Below are positions 36,458 to 44,696 of a stretch of DNA of 64,000 nt, piece by piece (position 1 is the first letter of the stretch; each line of letters opens with the position of its first letter). The notes beneath the pieces were generated by a model. The model was not told the origin of the DNA. It was given only the letters and a program-made list of their open reading frames with translations, and ran no database searches. Position numbers and translations under genes: made by a program. This stretch comes from UBA2136 sp963974105 (lineage in GTDB: Bacteria; Pseudomonadota; Alphaproteobacteria; UBA2136), in assembly GCA_963974105.1 (NCBI GenBank), contig CAXBBG010000005.1, positions 62,001-126,000 of the forward strand, given 5' to 3'.

Positions 36458-37015
36458 ATGCGCGCTTTGCAAAACTTTAATAAAACCCTTTCAATAATTG
36501 TAATTTCTGCAGTTATTACTTTAACACTTAGCATGCTAACCTACTTTATAGGGCCCAACGTCGTTACATTAACCTGTACTGGCTTTTTTGCTGTATTAGG
36601 CTTTGCCCAGCTCAGCATCTTTTTGGAATATCAAAATGCCGGCGTTGAGTTGGTTGAAGCCCAGCTCACACAACAAGCAATTGAACAAGAGAAGGCTATT
36701 CTAAACTGGGAAGAAACATCTGCCCAACAGATACAGACAATGTTCTATCTTAGCGCTATATCAGCCTTTTCAATTCTAGCCAGTGTCATTTTTAGTGCTG
36801 CCTATTCAGTTACACATTTTGTTGAATCCACCCCCGTGGGGGAAACAGCGCTTTTAAGCTTTGCAAACACCTTGCCCATCTTCGCGGCTATTTGCATATT
36901 AGCCTTTATAGGTGTCATTATCGCTTTGACAGGCAAACGCATTGCTAAAATTAAAATTAAAACGCTCACAGCTGAAACGCAAGCAGCACAATACAACAAT
37001 CCCGATTTATTTTAA
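36458..37015 (+). CDS. Four-helix membrane protein, unknown
   Basis: A 185-residue protein with helices at about 12-30, 34-56, 95-118 and 133-157 and a helical, Gln/Glu-rich cytoplasmic loop between helices 2 and 3. The ATG at 36458 is chosen because AGGAGG stands 6 bp before it; the longer frame begins at TTG without a site. A terminator follows. No family is recognised. Confidence 0.7.
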   Translation: MRALQNFNKTLSIIVISAVITLTLSMLTYFIGPNVVTLTCTGFFAVLGFAQLSIFLEYQNAGVELVEAQLTQQAIEQEKAILNWEETSAQQIQTMFYLSAISAFSILASVIFSAAYSVTHFVESTPVGETALLSFANTLPIFAAICILAFIGVIIALTGKRIAKIKIKTLTAETQAAQYNNPDLF

Positions 37016-37038
37016 AATACACTTTTAATATATAAATA

Positions 37039-37069
37039 AAAATGCCCTCACCCGAGGGCTTTTTTTTAT
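37039..37069 (+). terminator. Terminator after four-helix membrane protein gene
   Basis: GCCCTC pairs with GAGGGC around ACCC, followed by eight T. Confidence 0.85.
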
Positions 37070-37205
37070 TTTGTAATTTCAGGGATATTTATATTTCTTA
37101 CAACTTAAAATGTTGAGATGTGACGCCGCATGGTAGCGCAATATGCCGAGGGTGGAGGAGGCGCAAGTTCAAATTCTATCACTGGTGACCATTCATTCAC
37201 CACCT

Positions 37206-37234
37206 AAAAAAAAGGGCGCTCAACGCCCCCTTTT
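37206..37234 (-). terminator. parC terminator
   Basis: GGGCG pairs with CGCCC on the minus strand, followed by eight T, 21 bp after the parC stop. Confidence 0.8.
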
Positions 37235-37254
37235 AATCTATATTGACACAACTA

Positions 37255-39648
37255 TTATGAAGCGTCACCATCATCATCCCCATTTAAATCACCAAAGAAA
37301 TCTAGTTCTTCCGCGTCTTCAGGGATAGGCTTTGTCGCCAATTTAATCAAACGATCAATGTCACTGATAGCACCCACCTCAGACTTACTTAAATTTTCAC
37401 CAGGCACTTCAGGTTTTTCATCCAATTTACTTTCGGGCACTTCAGGCGCAAAAAGTTCAATTTCTTTTGTAAAACCATGCGGTGGCAATTTACCAACTTG
37501 TGCACGGTGACCAAACCAACGATCAATATCTTCAACCACACGGTCTTTAGCACCGCCCGTTAAACCAAGCCCTGCACGGTTATCAAAAACAACAAGGCTA
37601 TCAAGCGTTTCGTTACGCAGTTTCATTAAACGTACGCCTTTACCGCGGTTCATTTCAGAAACTTCGTCCACAGGGAAAACAAGCAAACGCTTGCTACTGC
37701 TTACAGTCGCCACCAAATTACCTTCTACAGGCACACAATAAGCCGCCGTATCAGCCTTGGCTGATAGGTTTAAAATTTGCTTACCTGACTTCGTTTGAGA
37801 CTTCAAGCCCTCAGCTTTAATTACAAAACCGTAACCACTCTTACCAGAAACAAGATAACGTTCTGCTGTTGGTGCAAACATCGCCACAATTTTATCGTCT
37901 GGCTGCAAATCAATCATCAATTGAAGAGGCTCACCAAAACCACGCCCTGCTGGCAACTTATTCACACCTAATGTAAATATTTTACCGCTAGAGCTCATCA
38001 CACAAAGACTATCAATACTTGTACATTTCACACGGAACGACTCAACATCACCGTCTTTATATTTAACCTCTTGTTCATCGCCAAGGTAACCCTTCATAGC
38101 ACGAATCCAACCCTTGTCACTCAGAACAACGGTCATAGGTTCTTTTTCAACCATGGCTTCAAGTGGAATAATTTCAGCCGTAGGTGCCAAAGCTATTTGT
38201 GTACGGCGTTCATCTGCAAACTCTTTCTTAATGGCTTTTACTTCGTCCACCAAAACTTCCGTTTGTCGTTCTTCACTTGCTAAAATTGCTGCCAATTCAC
38301 CAAGCTCTGCGCTCAACTCGTCGTGCTCACGCTGAATTTCCATCTCTTCTAGCTTACGCAAACGACGCAAACGCATGTCCAAAATAGCATTAGCTTGAAT
38401 TTCATCAATGTTAAAGCGTTCCATCATCACAGGTGCTGGCTGGTCATGGGTTTTAATAATTTCCACAACTTCATCAATGTTTAAATAAACAACGCGGTAG
38501 GCTTGCAGTAAGTGCAATCGCGCGCGGATTTTTTCGCTGCGCCAATGGCTTTTACGTAAAAGCACTTCGCGGCGGTGCGCTAAAAACTCTAACAAACTTT
38601 CTTTAAGTGACAAGCAACGCGGCTGCCCTGCCCCTGTTATCACATTCATGTTGAGTGAAAAACGTGTTTCTAGATCAGTGAGTTTAAACAGGTGCTCCAT
38701 CAACTGCGCCGCATCAACATTTCTGTTTTTAGGTTCAAGTACAATACGGATATTTTCGTCCGACTCGTCACGTACATCCACCAGCCAAGCCACTTTTTTC
38801 AAGTGAATTAAATCGGCTAGCTTTTCAATTAAACGTGATTTTTGAACTTGATATGGAATCTCTGTAATAACGATTTGATACTGCCCGCGATCAAATTCTT
38901 CTTTTTCCCACTTAGAACGTAAGCGGAAACCACCCTTACCCGTTAAGTAGGCGTCTGCCATACTTTCAGGACTTTCAATCAAAATACCACCTAAAGGAAA
39001 ATCAGGTCCTTTAATATAGTTTAAGAGTGTGGCATCACGTGTTTCTGGGTTTTTAAGCAAAGCCGACATAGCCCCGCAAAGTTCGCCCACGTTATGTGGC
39101 GGAATACTTGTAGACATACCCACCGCAATACCCGTACCACCGTTGGCAAGCAAGTTTGGGAAGCAAGACGGCATCACAACAGGTTCACTATCAGATTCGT
39201 CATAGTTATCTTGAAAATCGACCGTGCCGTTTTCAAGATCTTTCATAATCCATGCAGCAACTTTTGTAAGCTTAGCTTCGGTATAACGCATGGCAGCCGC
39301 GCTGTCACCGTCAATAGAACCAAAGTTCCCTTGTCCGTCAACCAAAGGATAACGCAAAGAAAACTCTTGGCTTAAACGCACCATCGCATCATAAACAGAC
39401 TGGTCACCATGTGGGTGATACTTACCAATCACGTCACCCACAACACGGGCTGACTTTTTATAACCTTTTTCAGGGTCTAGTTTCATCATACGCATCGCAT
39501 ATAAAACACGGCGGTGCACAGGTTTTAAACCATCGCGCACGTCGGGCAAGGCACGCGACATAATGGTGCTCATCGCATAAGTTAAATAACGACTACTTAG
39601 CTCATTATTAAACTCACCCTTAAGAATTATCCCTGCTTTTGCGCTCAT
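37255..39648 (-). CDS. parC: DNA topoisomerase IV subunit A
   Basis: The DNA-cutting subunit of topoisomerase IV, which separates daughter chromosomes. The 797 residues contain the catalytic Tyr122 (AAMRYTEAKL), the quinolone-determining region with the common GDQS at 81-84, the tower and coiled-coil region, and a C-terminal beta-pinwheel (DRVVEDIDRWFG near its end). A long acidic tail ends the protein. It follows recO with a 4-bp overlap. Confidence 0.95.
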   Translation of the reverse strand: MSAKAGIILKGEFNNELSSRYLTYAMSTIMSRALPDVRDGLKPVHRRVLYAMRMMKLDPEKGYKKSARVVGDVIGKYHPHGDQSVYDAMVRLSQEFSLRYPLVDGQGNFGSIDGDSAAAMRYTEAKLTKVAAWIMKDLENGTVDFQDNYDESDSEPVVMPSCFPNLLANGGTGIAVGMSTSIPPHNVGELCGAMSALLKNPETRDATLLNYIKGPDFPLGGILIESPESMADAYLTGKGGFRLRSKWEKEEFDRGQYQIVITEIPYQVQKSRLIEKLADLIHLKKVAWLVDVRDESDENIRIVLEPKNRNVDAAQLMEHLFKLTDLETRFSLNMNVITGAGQPRCLSLKESLLEFLAHRREVLLRKSHWRSEKIRARLHLLQAYRVVYLNIDEVVEIIKTHDQPAPVMMERFNIDEIQANAILDMRLRRLRKLEEMEIQREHDELSAELGELAAILASEERQTEVLVDEVKAIKKEFADERRTQIALAPTAEIIPLEAMVEKEPMTVVLSDKGWIRAMKGYLGDEQEVKYKDGDVESFRVKCTSIDSLCVMSSSGKIFTLGVNKLPAGRGFGEPLQLMIDLQPDDKIVAMFAPTAERYLVSGKSGYGFVIKAEGLKSQTKSGKQILNLSAKADTAAYCVPVEGNLVATVSSSKRLLVFPVDEVSEMNRGKGVRLMKLRNETLDSLVVFDNRAGLGLTGGAKDRVVEDIDRWFGHRAQVGKLPPHGFTKEIELFAPEVPESKLDEKPEVPGENLSKSEVGAISDIDRLIKLATKPIPEDAEELDFFGDLNGDDDGDAS

Positions 39649-40355
39649 ATTTCGCTAAACCCCGTTTGCTTTGCATTTTGAATTAAATCTATACGCGCCT
39701 GAAGGGGACGCCCTTCAAGTGCTACCTCTAAAAAATGCCCTGTTAATTGAAAAACGTCAAGTAAATCCTTTGATTTACCGCCAAAAATAGCGGGTAACCT
39801 TAAAATTTTATCTTTATAGGGTGTACCAGCCATTTTTGAAACCGCCCTACCCGACTTTGGCGACACATAATAAAGCGGCGATGTATCGTTATCATGACGC
39901 ACCGCTTGCGACTCGCAAAGTGACAACCCATAACCAATTGAGCTTAAAAATTGCAGCTCGTAATTACCTAAACGTTCCCACAAACCATCAAGATGGATTT
40001 CTTTTAAAAAAGTTTTTGTCGCAGCATAAAGCATTGGGTGCGATTCTTCTTCCCTTAAAGAAACTAAAAGGACTTCACATAAATATTGCAAGGCTTGCAT
40101 GCGGAAAACATTGGTAAAAGCCAAAGCACTTGGGGTGTACAAAACGTCGAGCGTTAACGCGCCAAGCTGGCTTTCTAGTCTGCGCGTATGTTCAAATTCA
40201 ACCACGTTGCCCAATTGTATGGCGCTTAAAATTTTATGTCCACCGCGTAAAAGACCTGAAACTTTTCCATATTCTTCGGTAAATAGGCACACCAAAAAAG
40301 TACCGCGACCTTGCGGCTTAACTTTTAAAACAACACCTTCCCCCGACATATACAT
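39645..40355 (-). CDS. recO: DNA repair protein RecO
   Basis: Loads RecA on SSB-coated DNA together with RecR. The 236 residues start with an OB fold (GEGVVLKVKPQGRGTFLV ... YGKVSGLLRGG) followed by the helical domain with ETHPMLYAA-like (EESHPMLYAATK) and YELQFLSSIGYGLSLCESQAV. The zinc-finger cysteines seen in some RecO proteins are incomplete here. Its stop overlaps the parC start by 4 bp. Either ATG of MYM may be the start. Confidence 0.93.
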   Translation of the reverse strand: MYMSGEGVVLKVKPQGRGTFLVCLFTEEYGKVSGLLRGGHKILSAIQLGNVVEFEHTRRLESQLGALTLDVLYTPSALAFTNVFRMQALQYLCEVLLVSLREEESHPMLYAATKTFLKEIHLDGLWERLGNYELQFLSSIGYGLSLCESQAVRHDNDTSPLYYVSPKSGRAVSKMAGTPYKDKILRLPAIFGGKSKDLLDVFQLTGHFLEVALEGRPLQARIDLIQNAKQTGFSEI

Positions 40356-40389
40356 AAAATGACTATAGCATTATTATAATCTGTAAACA

Positions 40390-40421
40390 AAAAGAAACCC
40401 CACAAAAGTGAGGTTTCTTTC
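40390..40421 (-). terminator. Terminator of the paralogue pair
   Basis: On the minus strand GAAACCTCAC pairs with GTGGGGTTTC (one mismatch), followed by T5, just after the stop at 40430. Confidence 0.8.
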
Positions 40422-40429
40422 GATAAAAT

Positions 40430-40774
40430 TTAAGTATCATCTGACACATAATTTTTATAGATCCGCAATTTTGGAATAATAGCTTTCAACTCCTGTTGCA
40501 AACCATCTAAGGCCACATTACAAGTTTGCTGCATATACTCTTCGTCTGCAAATCTTTCTACCTTTTGAGATAATTCCAAAAAGTCTATCTCGACCATGTT
40601 TAAGTGCATCTCAAACAAATTAAAAGTCGTCAATTCATCTATTGAAAAACGATCTTGATGCCCTTTCATAAATGCTATAACTTCATTTTTAAGAGTTATA
40701 ATCTCTTTAACCTGCGCTCTCACGGCACTTACAAGCATACCGTTACGCATATACAATACGTCTACGTTATCCAT
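40430..40774 (-). CDS. Small helical protein, second of a paralogous pair
   Basis: A 114-residue all-helical protein starting MDNVDVLYMRNGMLVSAV. It has the same length and the same N-terminal pattern (M-x-x-(V/I)-D-(V/M)-LY-(M/I)-x-N-x-(M/L)-(L/V)) as the gene before it. The two overlap by one base (TAATG), so translation is coupled, and GAGGTAG precedes the ATG. No family is recognised; the length and helical heptads recall four-helix chaperone- or flagellin-export-type proteins, but no motif proves this. Confidence 0.7.
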   Translation of the reverse strand: MDNVDVLYMRNGMLVSAVRAQVKEIITLKNEVIAFMKGHQDRFSIDELTTFNLFEMHLNMVEIDFLELSQKVERFADEEYMQQTCNVALDGLQQELKAIIPKLRIYKNYVSDDT

Positions 40775-41118
40775 TATTCTACCTCGGGTATGTATTGTGA
40801 ATAGAAATTATCAAGTTTAAGTGTGATTTTATTAAGAGAATCAATAATGATGAGCAAATCTTCATAAAGATGCGTTTGAGCCTCTAAAACATCATGCATA
40901 TTCAGCTCATCTTCAAGCTTAAATAACACCTTATGCAATATTTCTAAATATGCCCAAAAACGGTTTGCATCTTCTTCAATTACGTCGGTTAACAGTTCGG
41001 GGTTTTTATCTAAATAACGGAAACAAAACCTTGTGCGTTCTTCATAAACATTTGCTTTAGAGATAAACTCTTGAGCGAGCAAATTGTTATGTATATATAA
41101 CATATCTATAGATTCCAT
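40774..41118 (-). CDS. Small helical protein, first of a paralogous pair
   Basis: A 114-residue helical, acidic protein (MESIDMLYIHNNLLAQEF ... NFYSQYIPEVE), evidently related to the following gene. GAGGTTCTCAATT precedes the ATG. It is the promoter-proximal gene of this two-gene unit; the 137 bp upstream of it separate it from the amidase gene. No function is known to me. Confidence 0.7.
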   Translation of the reverse strand: MESIDMLYIHNNLLAQEFISKANVYEERTRFCFRYLDKNPELLTDVIEEDANRFWAYLEILHKVLFKLEDELNMHDVLEAQTHLYEDLLIIIDSLNKITLKLDNFYSQYIPEVE

Positions 41119-41255
41119 AATTGAGAACCTCTTGGATGAAAGTGTTATAGAAAAAGTAATAATAAAGATTAAATATTTGTACTAGATATTAACACAACCG
41201 CACAATAAAGCAATGCAATTGCATATTTTGCTGATAAAATCTAAAACTCAATGTT

Positions 41256-42443
41256 TTAATTAAGCCTATGTTTCTTTATGTAGTTATGGACACCTTTTGC
41301 AATAGAGCTTGCAATACGTTGCTGGTGGTCACGCTGTTTTAAGCGCTTTTCTTCTTTGATGTTTGAGATATAGGTTACTTCAACCAAAACAGAAGGAATT
41401 TCAGGTGCTTTTAAAACTCTAAATCCAGCAAAAGCAACCTTGTCCTTACGTACAGAAACTTTATCACGCATCACATTTAAAATATCCGCAGCTAAAATAG
41501 CCGATTTATTCATTGTTTCGCGCTGGGTTAAATCAATAAGAATATTTGTCACGTCTTTGCTTTCATCACGCATATCTATACCCGCAATCAAATCACCTTT
41601 GTTGGCATTGCGTGCAAGCCTGCTGGCTTCCCTGTCAGACGCGCTATCACTTAAAGCATAAACAGAGCCACCTTTAATATTTCTGTTTGAATGCGCGTCG
41701 GCATGAATACTGACAAAAAGATCTGCATTTTTACGCTGCGCAAAGGCAACACGTTCTTTAAGTGGCACAAAGATATCTTTTGAGCGTGTCAAATAAACTT
41801 TCACACCGCCTACTTTTTCAAGTTCTAGTTTTAATTTTTTAGCAATATCTAAAACCACATGTTTTTCATATGTACGCTTACGTCCCACAGCTCCAGGGTC
41901 TACGCCACCGTGACCTGGATCAAGCACAACAATCACTTCATTCGATTTTTTAACCACCCGTTCAAATATCTCAGCAGCACGAGGGATCCTGCTTTCTCTA
42001 TCTTCTTTGGCACGCTGACTCGCAATTTGGCTGGCAATTTGAGCTTGCGTTGCAGGTTTTAGATCCATCACAAGACGATGCCCCTTGCCTTTTGAAGCTG
42101 GGATATTAAAAATACTAGCCGTCACAGCTTTATTCAAGTCAACCACCATACGGGTAACACCAGGCTTAAACAGCCCTTGCCTTACGCCATTAACAATACC
42201 ATTTTTAGGGAGTTCAACATGATGCACGTCCATTTTAAAATGGCTTTTAGGAAAATCGATCACAAATCTTGGCGGATTTTGCAAAAGTAAGTGTTCAGGT
42301 TTAATTGCCTTATTCGACTCAAGCACCACCCTTGTCATATCACCATGCTGACCAATTCTAATTTTATCAACGGTCACAGAAAATGCGCTCACAGAAAAGC
42401 ACATGAAGATTAAAAATAAAGCTCCGAAGACACGTTGATACAT
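41256..42443 (-). CDS. amiC: N-acetylmuramoyl-L-alanine amidase with AMIN domain
   Basis: A periplasmic enzyme that splits septal peptidoglycan during cell separation. The 395 residues comprise a signal peptide (about 1-24), an AMIN domain (about 25-130) that targets the septum, a linker, and an Amidase_3 domain. The zinc-site motifs are VVLDPGHGGVDPGAVG, the Glu in TYEKHVVLDIA, FVSIHADAH, and the catalytic Glu in VLVEVTYISN. Amidases of this class are normally switched on by EnvC or NlpD, not seen here. It is the usual single AMIN amidase of alphaproteobacteria. Confidence 0.94.
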   Translation of the reverse strand: MYQRVFGALFLIFMCFSVSAFSVTVDKIRIGQHGDMTRVVLESNKAIKPEHLLLQNPPRFVIDFPKSHFKMDVHHVELPKNGIVNGVRQGLFKPGVTRMVVDLNKAVTASIFNIPASKGKGHRLVMDLKPATQAQIASQIASQRAKEDRESRIPRAAEIFERVVKKSNEVIVVLDPGHGGVDPGAVGRKRTYEKHVVLDIAKKLKLELEKVGGVKVYLTRSKDIFVPLKERVAFAQRKNADLFVSIHADAHSNRNIKGGSVYALSDSASDREASRLARNANKGDLIAGIDMRDESKDVTNILIDLTQRETMNKSAILAADILNVMRDKVSVRKDKVAFAGFRVLKAPEIPSVLVEVTYISNIKEEKRLKQRDHQQRIASSIAKGVHNYIKKHRLN

Positions 42444-42484
42444 AAATAATTTTCTATTTGGTTACTAAAAGCTAAAAACTTAAA

Positions 42485-43279
42485 TCAGCACTTAACATCC
42501 AGTCTATCGCGTATTTTGTCACCTGCAAGGTTTAAAGAGAAAACAAGAAGCATGAGTGTGACACCGGGAACAACAACCAAGTGCGGCGCCATCAACATAT
42601 AACGCGCTCCTTCACGCAGCATCGCCCCTAAACTGGCATCTGGCGGTTGAATACCTATCCCTAAAAACGAAAGCCCAGCTTCGCTTAACATAGCCCCTGC
42701 AATCGTAAAAATAGATTCAACAATCAAAGGTGCTGCAATATTTGGCAGTACATAATGTGAAAGCATCCTAACCGTTCCCACACCACCCAAGTGCGCTGCT
42801 TGCATATACTCTAAATTTTTAATAGAAAGCGTTTGAACGCGCGCCAAACGTGCAAAACTCACCCAACCCATAAGCCCTAGAGCAAATATAACGTTTTTCA
42901 CATCAGGCTCTGTAAGTGCCGCAAAGCATATGGCAATTAACACACCTGGAAACGACAAGAAAACATCTGTAATACGCATTAAGACAGTGTCAACAATGCC
43001 GCCATACCAGCCACTTACAACACCAATAACAACACCAATCGTTCCCGCTAAAAGCAAAACAGAAACCCCTACGGTTAATGACACCTTCACACCGTCAATC
43101 AAACGTGGTAAAACGTCACGCCCCAATTCATCCGTACCCAACCAATAGGCACTAGATGGTGCATTTAAAATACTTTCTAAATGAATTGTAAACGGGTCGG
43201 CATTTAAAAATTGAAAGACCAAAACAAGCCCAAATATAAACACGGCTGGTATTAAAAACTGAGAAAGCTTACTAAGCAT
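42485..43279 (-). CDS. Peptide/nickel-type ABC transporter permease (DppC-like)
   Basis: A 264-residue inner-membrane permease with an N-terminal helix, the YWLGTDELGRDVLPRLIDG segment diagnostic of DppC/OppC proteins, and the EAA loop contacting the ATPase (MQAAHLGGVGTVRMLSHYVLPN). It lies 6 bp after the DppB-like gene. No binding protein or ATPase gene is in the window, so the substrate is open. Confidence 0.9.
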   Translation of the reverse strand: MLSKLSQFLIPAVFIFGLVLVFQFLNADPFTIHLESILNAPSSAYWLGTDELGRDVLPRLIDGVKVSLTVGVSVLLLAGTIGVVIGVVSGWYGGIVDTVLMRITDVFLSFPGVLIAICFAALTEPDVKNVIFALGLMGWVSFARLARVQTLSIKNLEYMQAAHLGGVGTVRMLSHYVLPNIAAPLIVESIFTIAGAMLSEAGLSFLGIGIQPPDASLGAMLREGARYMLMAPHLVVVPGVTLMLLVFSLNLAGDKIRDRLDVKC

Positions 43280-43285
43280 TATCTA

Positions 43286-44224
43286 TTATTTCCCCTTCGA
43301 AAATCTAATACGTGGGTCAATCATGGCGCATACAACATCACTAATCAGTGTCATAAACATATACACAAACGCTATAAATAGTACGCAACCTTGTATGGTT
43401 GGGTAGTCCCTTTTTCCCAAAGCGTCAACAATTAAAGAACCCAGCCCTGGCCAAGAAAAAACAGCTTCAGTCAAAATAGCCCCTGTCAATAAGGCACCTG
43501 CTTGTAAAAAAACAATTGTCACCACAGGCAACAGCGCATTTTTCAAAGCATGTTTTCTCATAATATTTTTCAGGCTCACACCCTTTGCTTTGGCGGTTTT
43601 AATATAATCACTCGCCAAACTTTCAAGCAAAGAAGCCCTTAAAAGCCTTGCTGTCATGGCCGACATAGCCACACCCAAGGTAATGGCCGGCAAAATAATA
43701 GAAGAAGCGCTTTCATTACCAGAAACAGGCAAAAGCCCTAAGTGCAAAGAAAAGATAATCATCAACAAAGGTCCAAGCCAAAATGAAGGCATTGAAAAGG
43801 CAAGCATTGAAAACGTCAAAGCAAGTCTGTCTTGCCATTTATCTTTATGCAAAGCTGACCACAAACCAAGGGGTACAGCACAACTCAATGCGAATAAAAT
43901 AGCAGCTAAAGCTAACTGAACCGTTGCCCCTAAACGCTCTGCTATCATTGAGGTTACGTCTTTTCCGCTATAAAATGATGTACCAAGGTCAAATTGAATC
44001 ACCCCCAACACAAAAACTTTAAATTGTTCTAGCAATGGCAAGTGTAAGCCCAAACTTTCTTGCAGCGCTTGCCTGTCCGCTGGCAGGGCATGCTCCCCCA
44101 ACAGCACTTCAACAGGGTCGCCAGGCACAAGGTGAATTAAAAAAAACGTCAACGTTACAACCCCAAAAGCGGTTGGAATAATTAAAAAAAGTCTTTTAAT
44201 GAAGAAGGTTAAAAATGCTAGCAT
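43286..44224 (-). CDS. Peptide/nickel-type ABC transporter permease (DppB-like)
   Basis: A 312-residue permease with six helices. It has the family N-terminus (FIKRLFLIIPTAFGVVTLTF, then PGDPVEVLLGEHA) and the EAA loop (YIKTAKAKGVSLKNIMRKHALKNALLPV). The ATG at 44224 or the GTG just before it may start translation. It heads the two-permease unit and is divergent from rne. Confidence 0.9.
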   Translation of the reverse strand: MLAFLTFFIKRLFLIIPTAFGVVTLTFFLIHLVPGDPVEVLLGEHALPADRQALQESLGLHLPLLEQFKVFVLGVIQFDLGTSFYSGKDVTSMIAERLGATVQLALAAILFALSCAVPLGLWSALHKDKWQDRLALTFSMLAFSMPSFWLGPLLMIIFSLHLGLLPVSGNESASSIILPAITLGVAMSAMTARLLRASLLESLASDYIKTAKAKGVSLKNIMRKHALKNALLPVVTIVFLQAGALLTGAILTEAVFSWPGLGSLIVDALGKRDYPTIQGCVLFIAFVYMFMTLISDVVCAMIDPRIRFSKGK

Positions 44225-44696
44225 CACAATTATTCTTTTGTCGTTTGCGGCATCATAGCACGCAATGCATAAATTAGTAAACTTTTGGTTGCAACTTTCA
44301 AATACAAGAGTTATTATAAGGGTTGTATAGTTTTTTACAAATTTTACGTCACGTTGTCATAAAACTGACAACAACGCTTTGAGAGGCGAAAAAGTGAAGT
44401 TTTAACTTAGTCGATAAAGCTCTAAGACTAAGTACATAAAAAAGAGCATTGAAAATATTAACAAACCAAGCAAATATGCAAGGTTAGGGTTATAAAAAGT
44501 TTTTCGCACAGCTGAAATAGCATAAAAATATGCAAACCTGTGCTTGATTAAAAGGACCATATAGCATCATAGTGCCCATTGAACGGGCTTTATGCGTGGA
44601 ACCAGAAATACGGGTTTGGTCTAATTACTTTGTGGTGAACAGGTTAAATTCACTATATCCCCTAGCTTTCCTTTGCTGTAAAAGGATTTATAAAAC
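44225..44696 (+). promoter_or_regulatory. rne upstream region with structured leader
   Basis: 472 bp without a gene. After the candidate promoter the leader contains several inverted repeats: GTTGTCA/TGACAAC at 44353-44372, CTTAGTC/GACTAAG at 44406-44432, a nested GCACAG ... GCATA/TATGC ... CTGTGC at about 44507-44553, and GCCC/GGGC near 44575. A leader of about 370 nt with hairpins resembles the autoregulated rne leader of Escherichia coli in length, not in sequence. Confidence 0.55.
44289..44317 (+). promoter_or_regulatory. Candidate rne promoter
   Basis: TTGCAA (44289-44294) and TATTAT (44312-44317) separated by 17 bp, pointing at rne. Confidence 0.5.

Noticed and set aside
37123..37195. 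tRNA-like string (GCATGGTAGCGC, then GTTCAAATTC and GGTGACCA)
   Set aside because: D-loop-like and T-loop-like strings are present, but the acceptor, anticodon and T stems do not pair, so at best it is a decayed remnant; not called as a tRNA.
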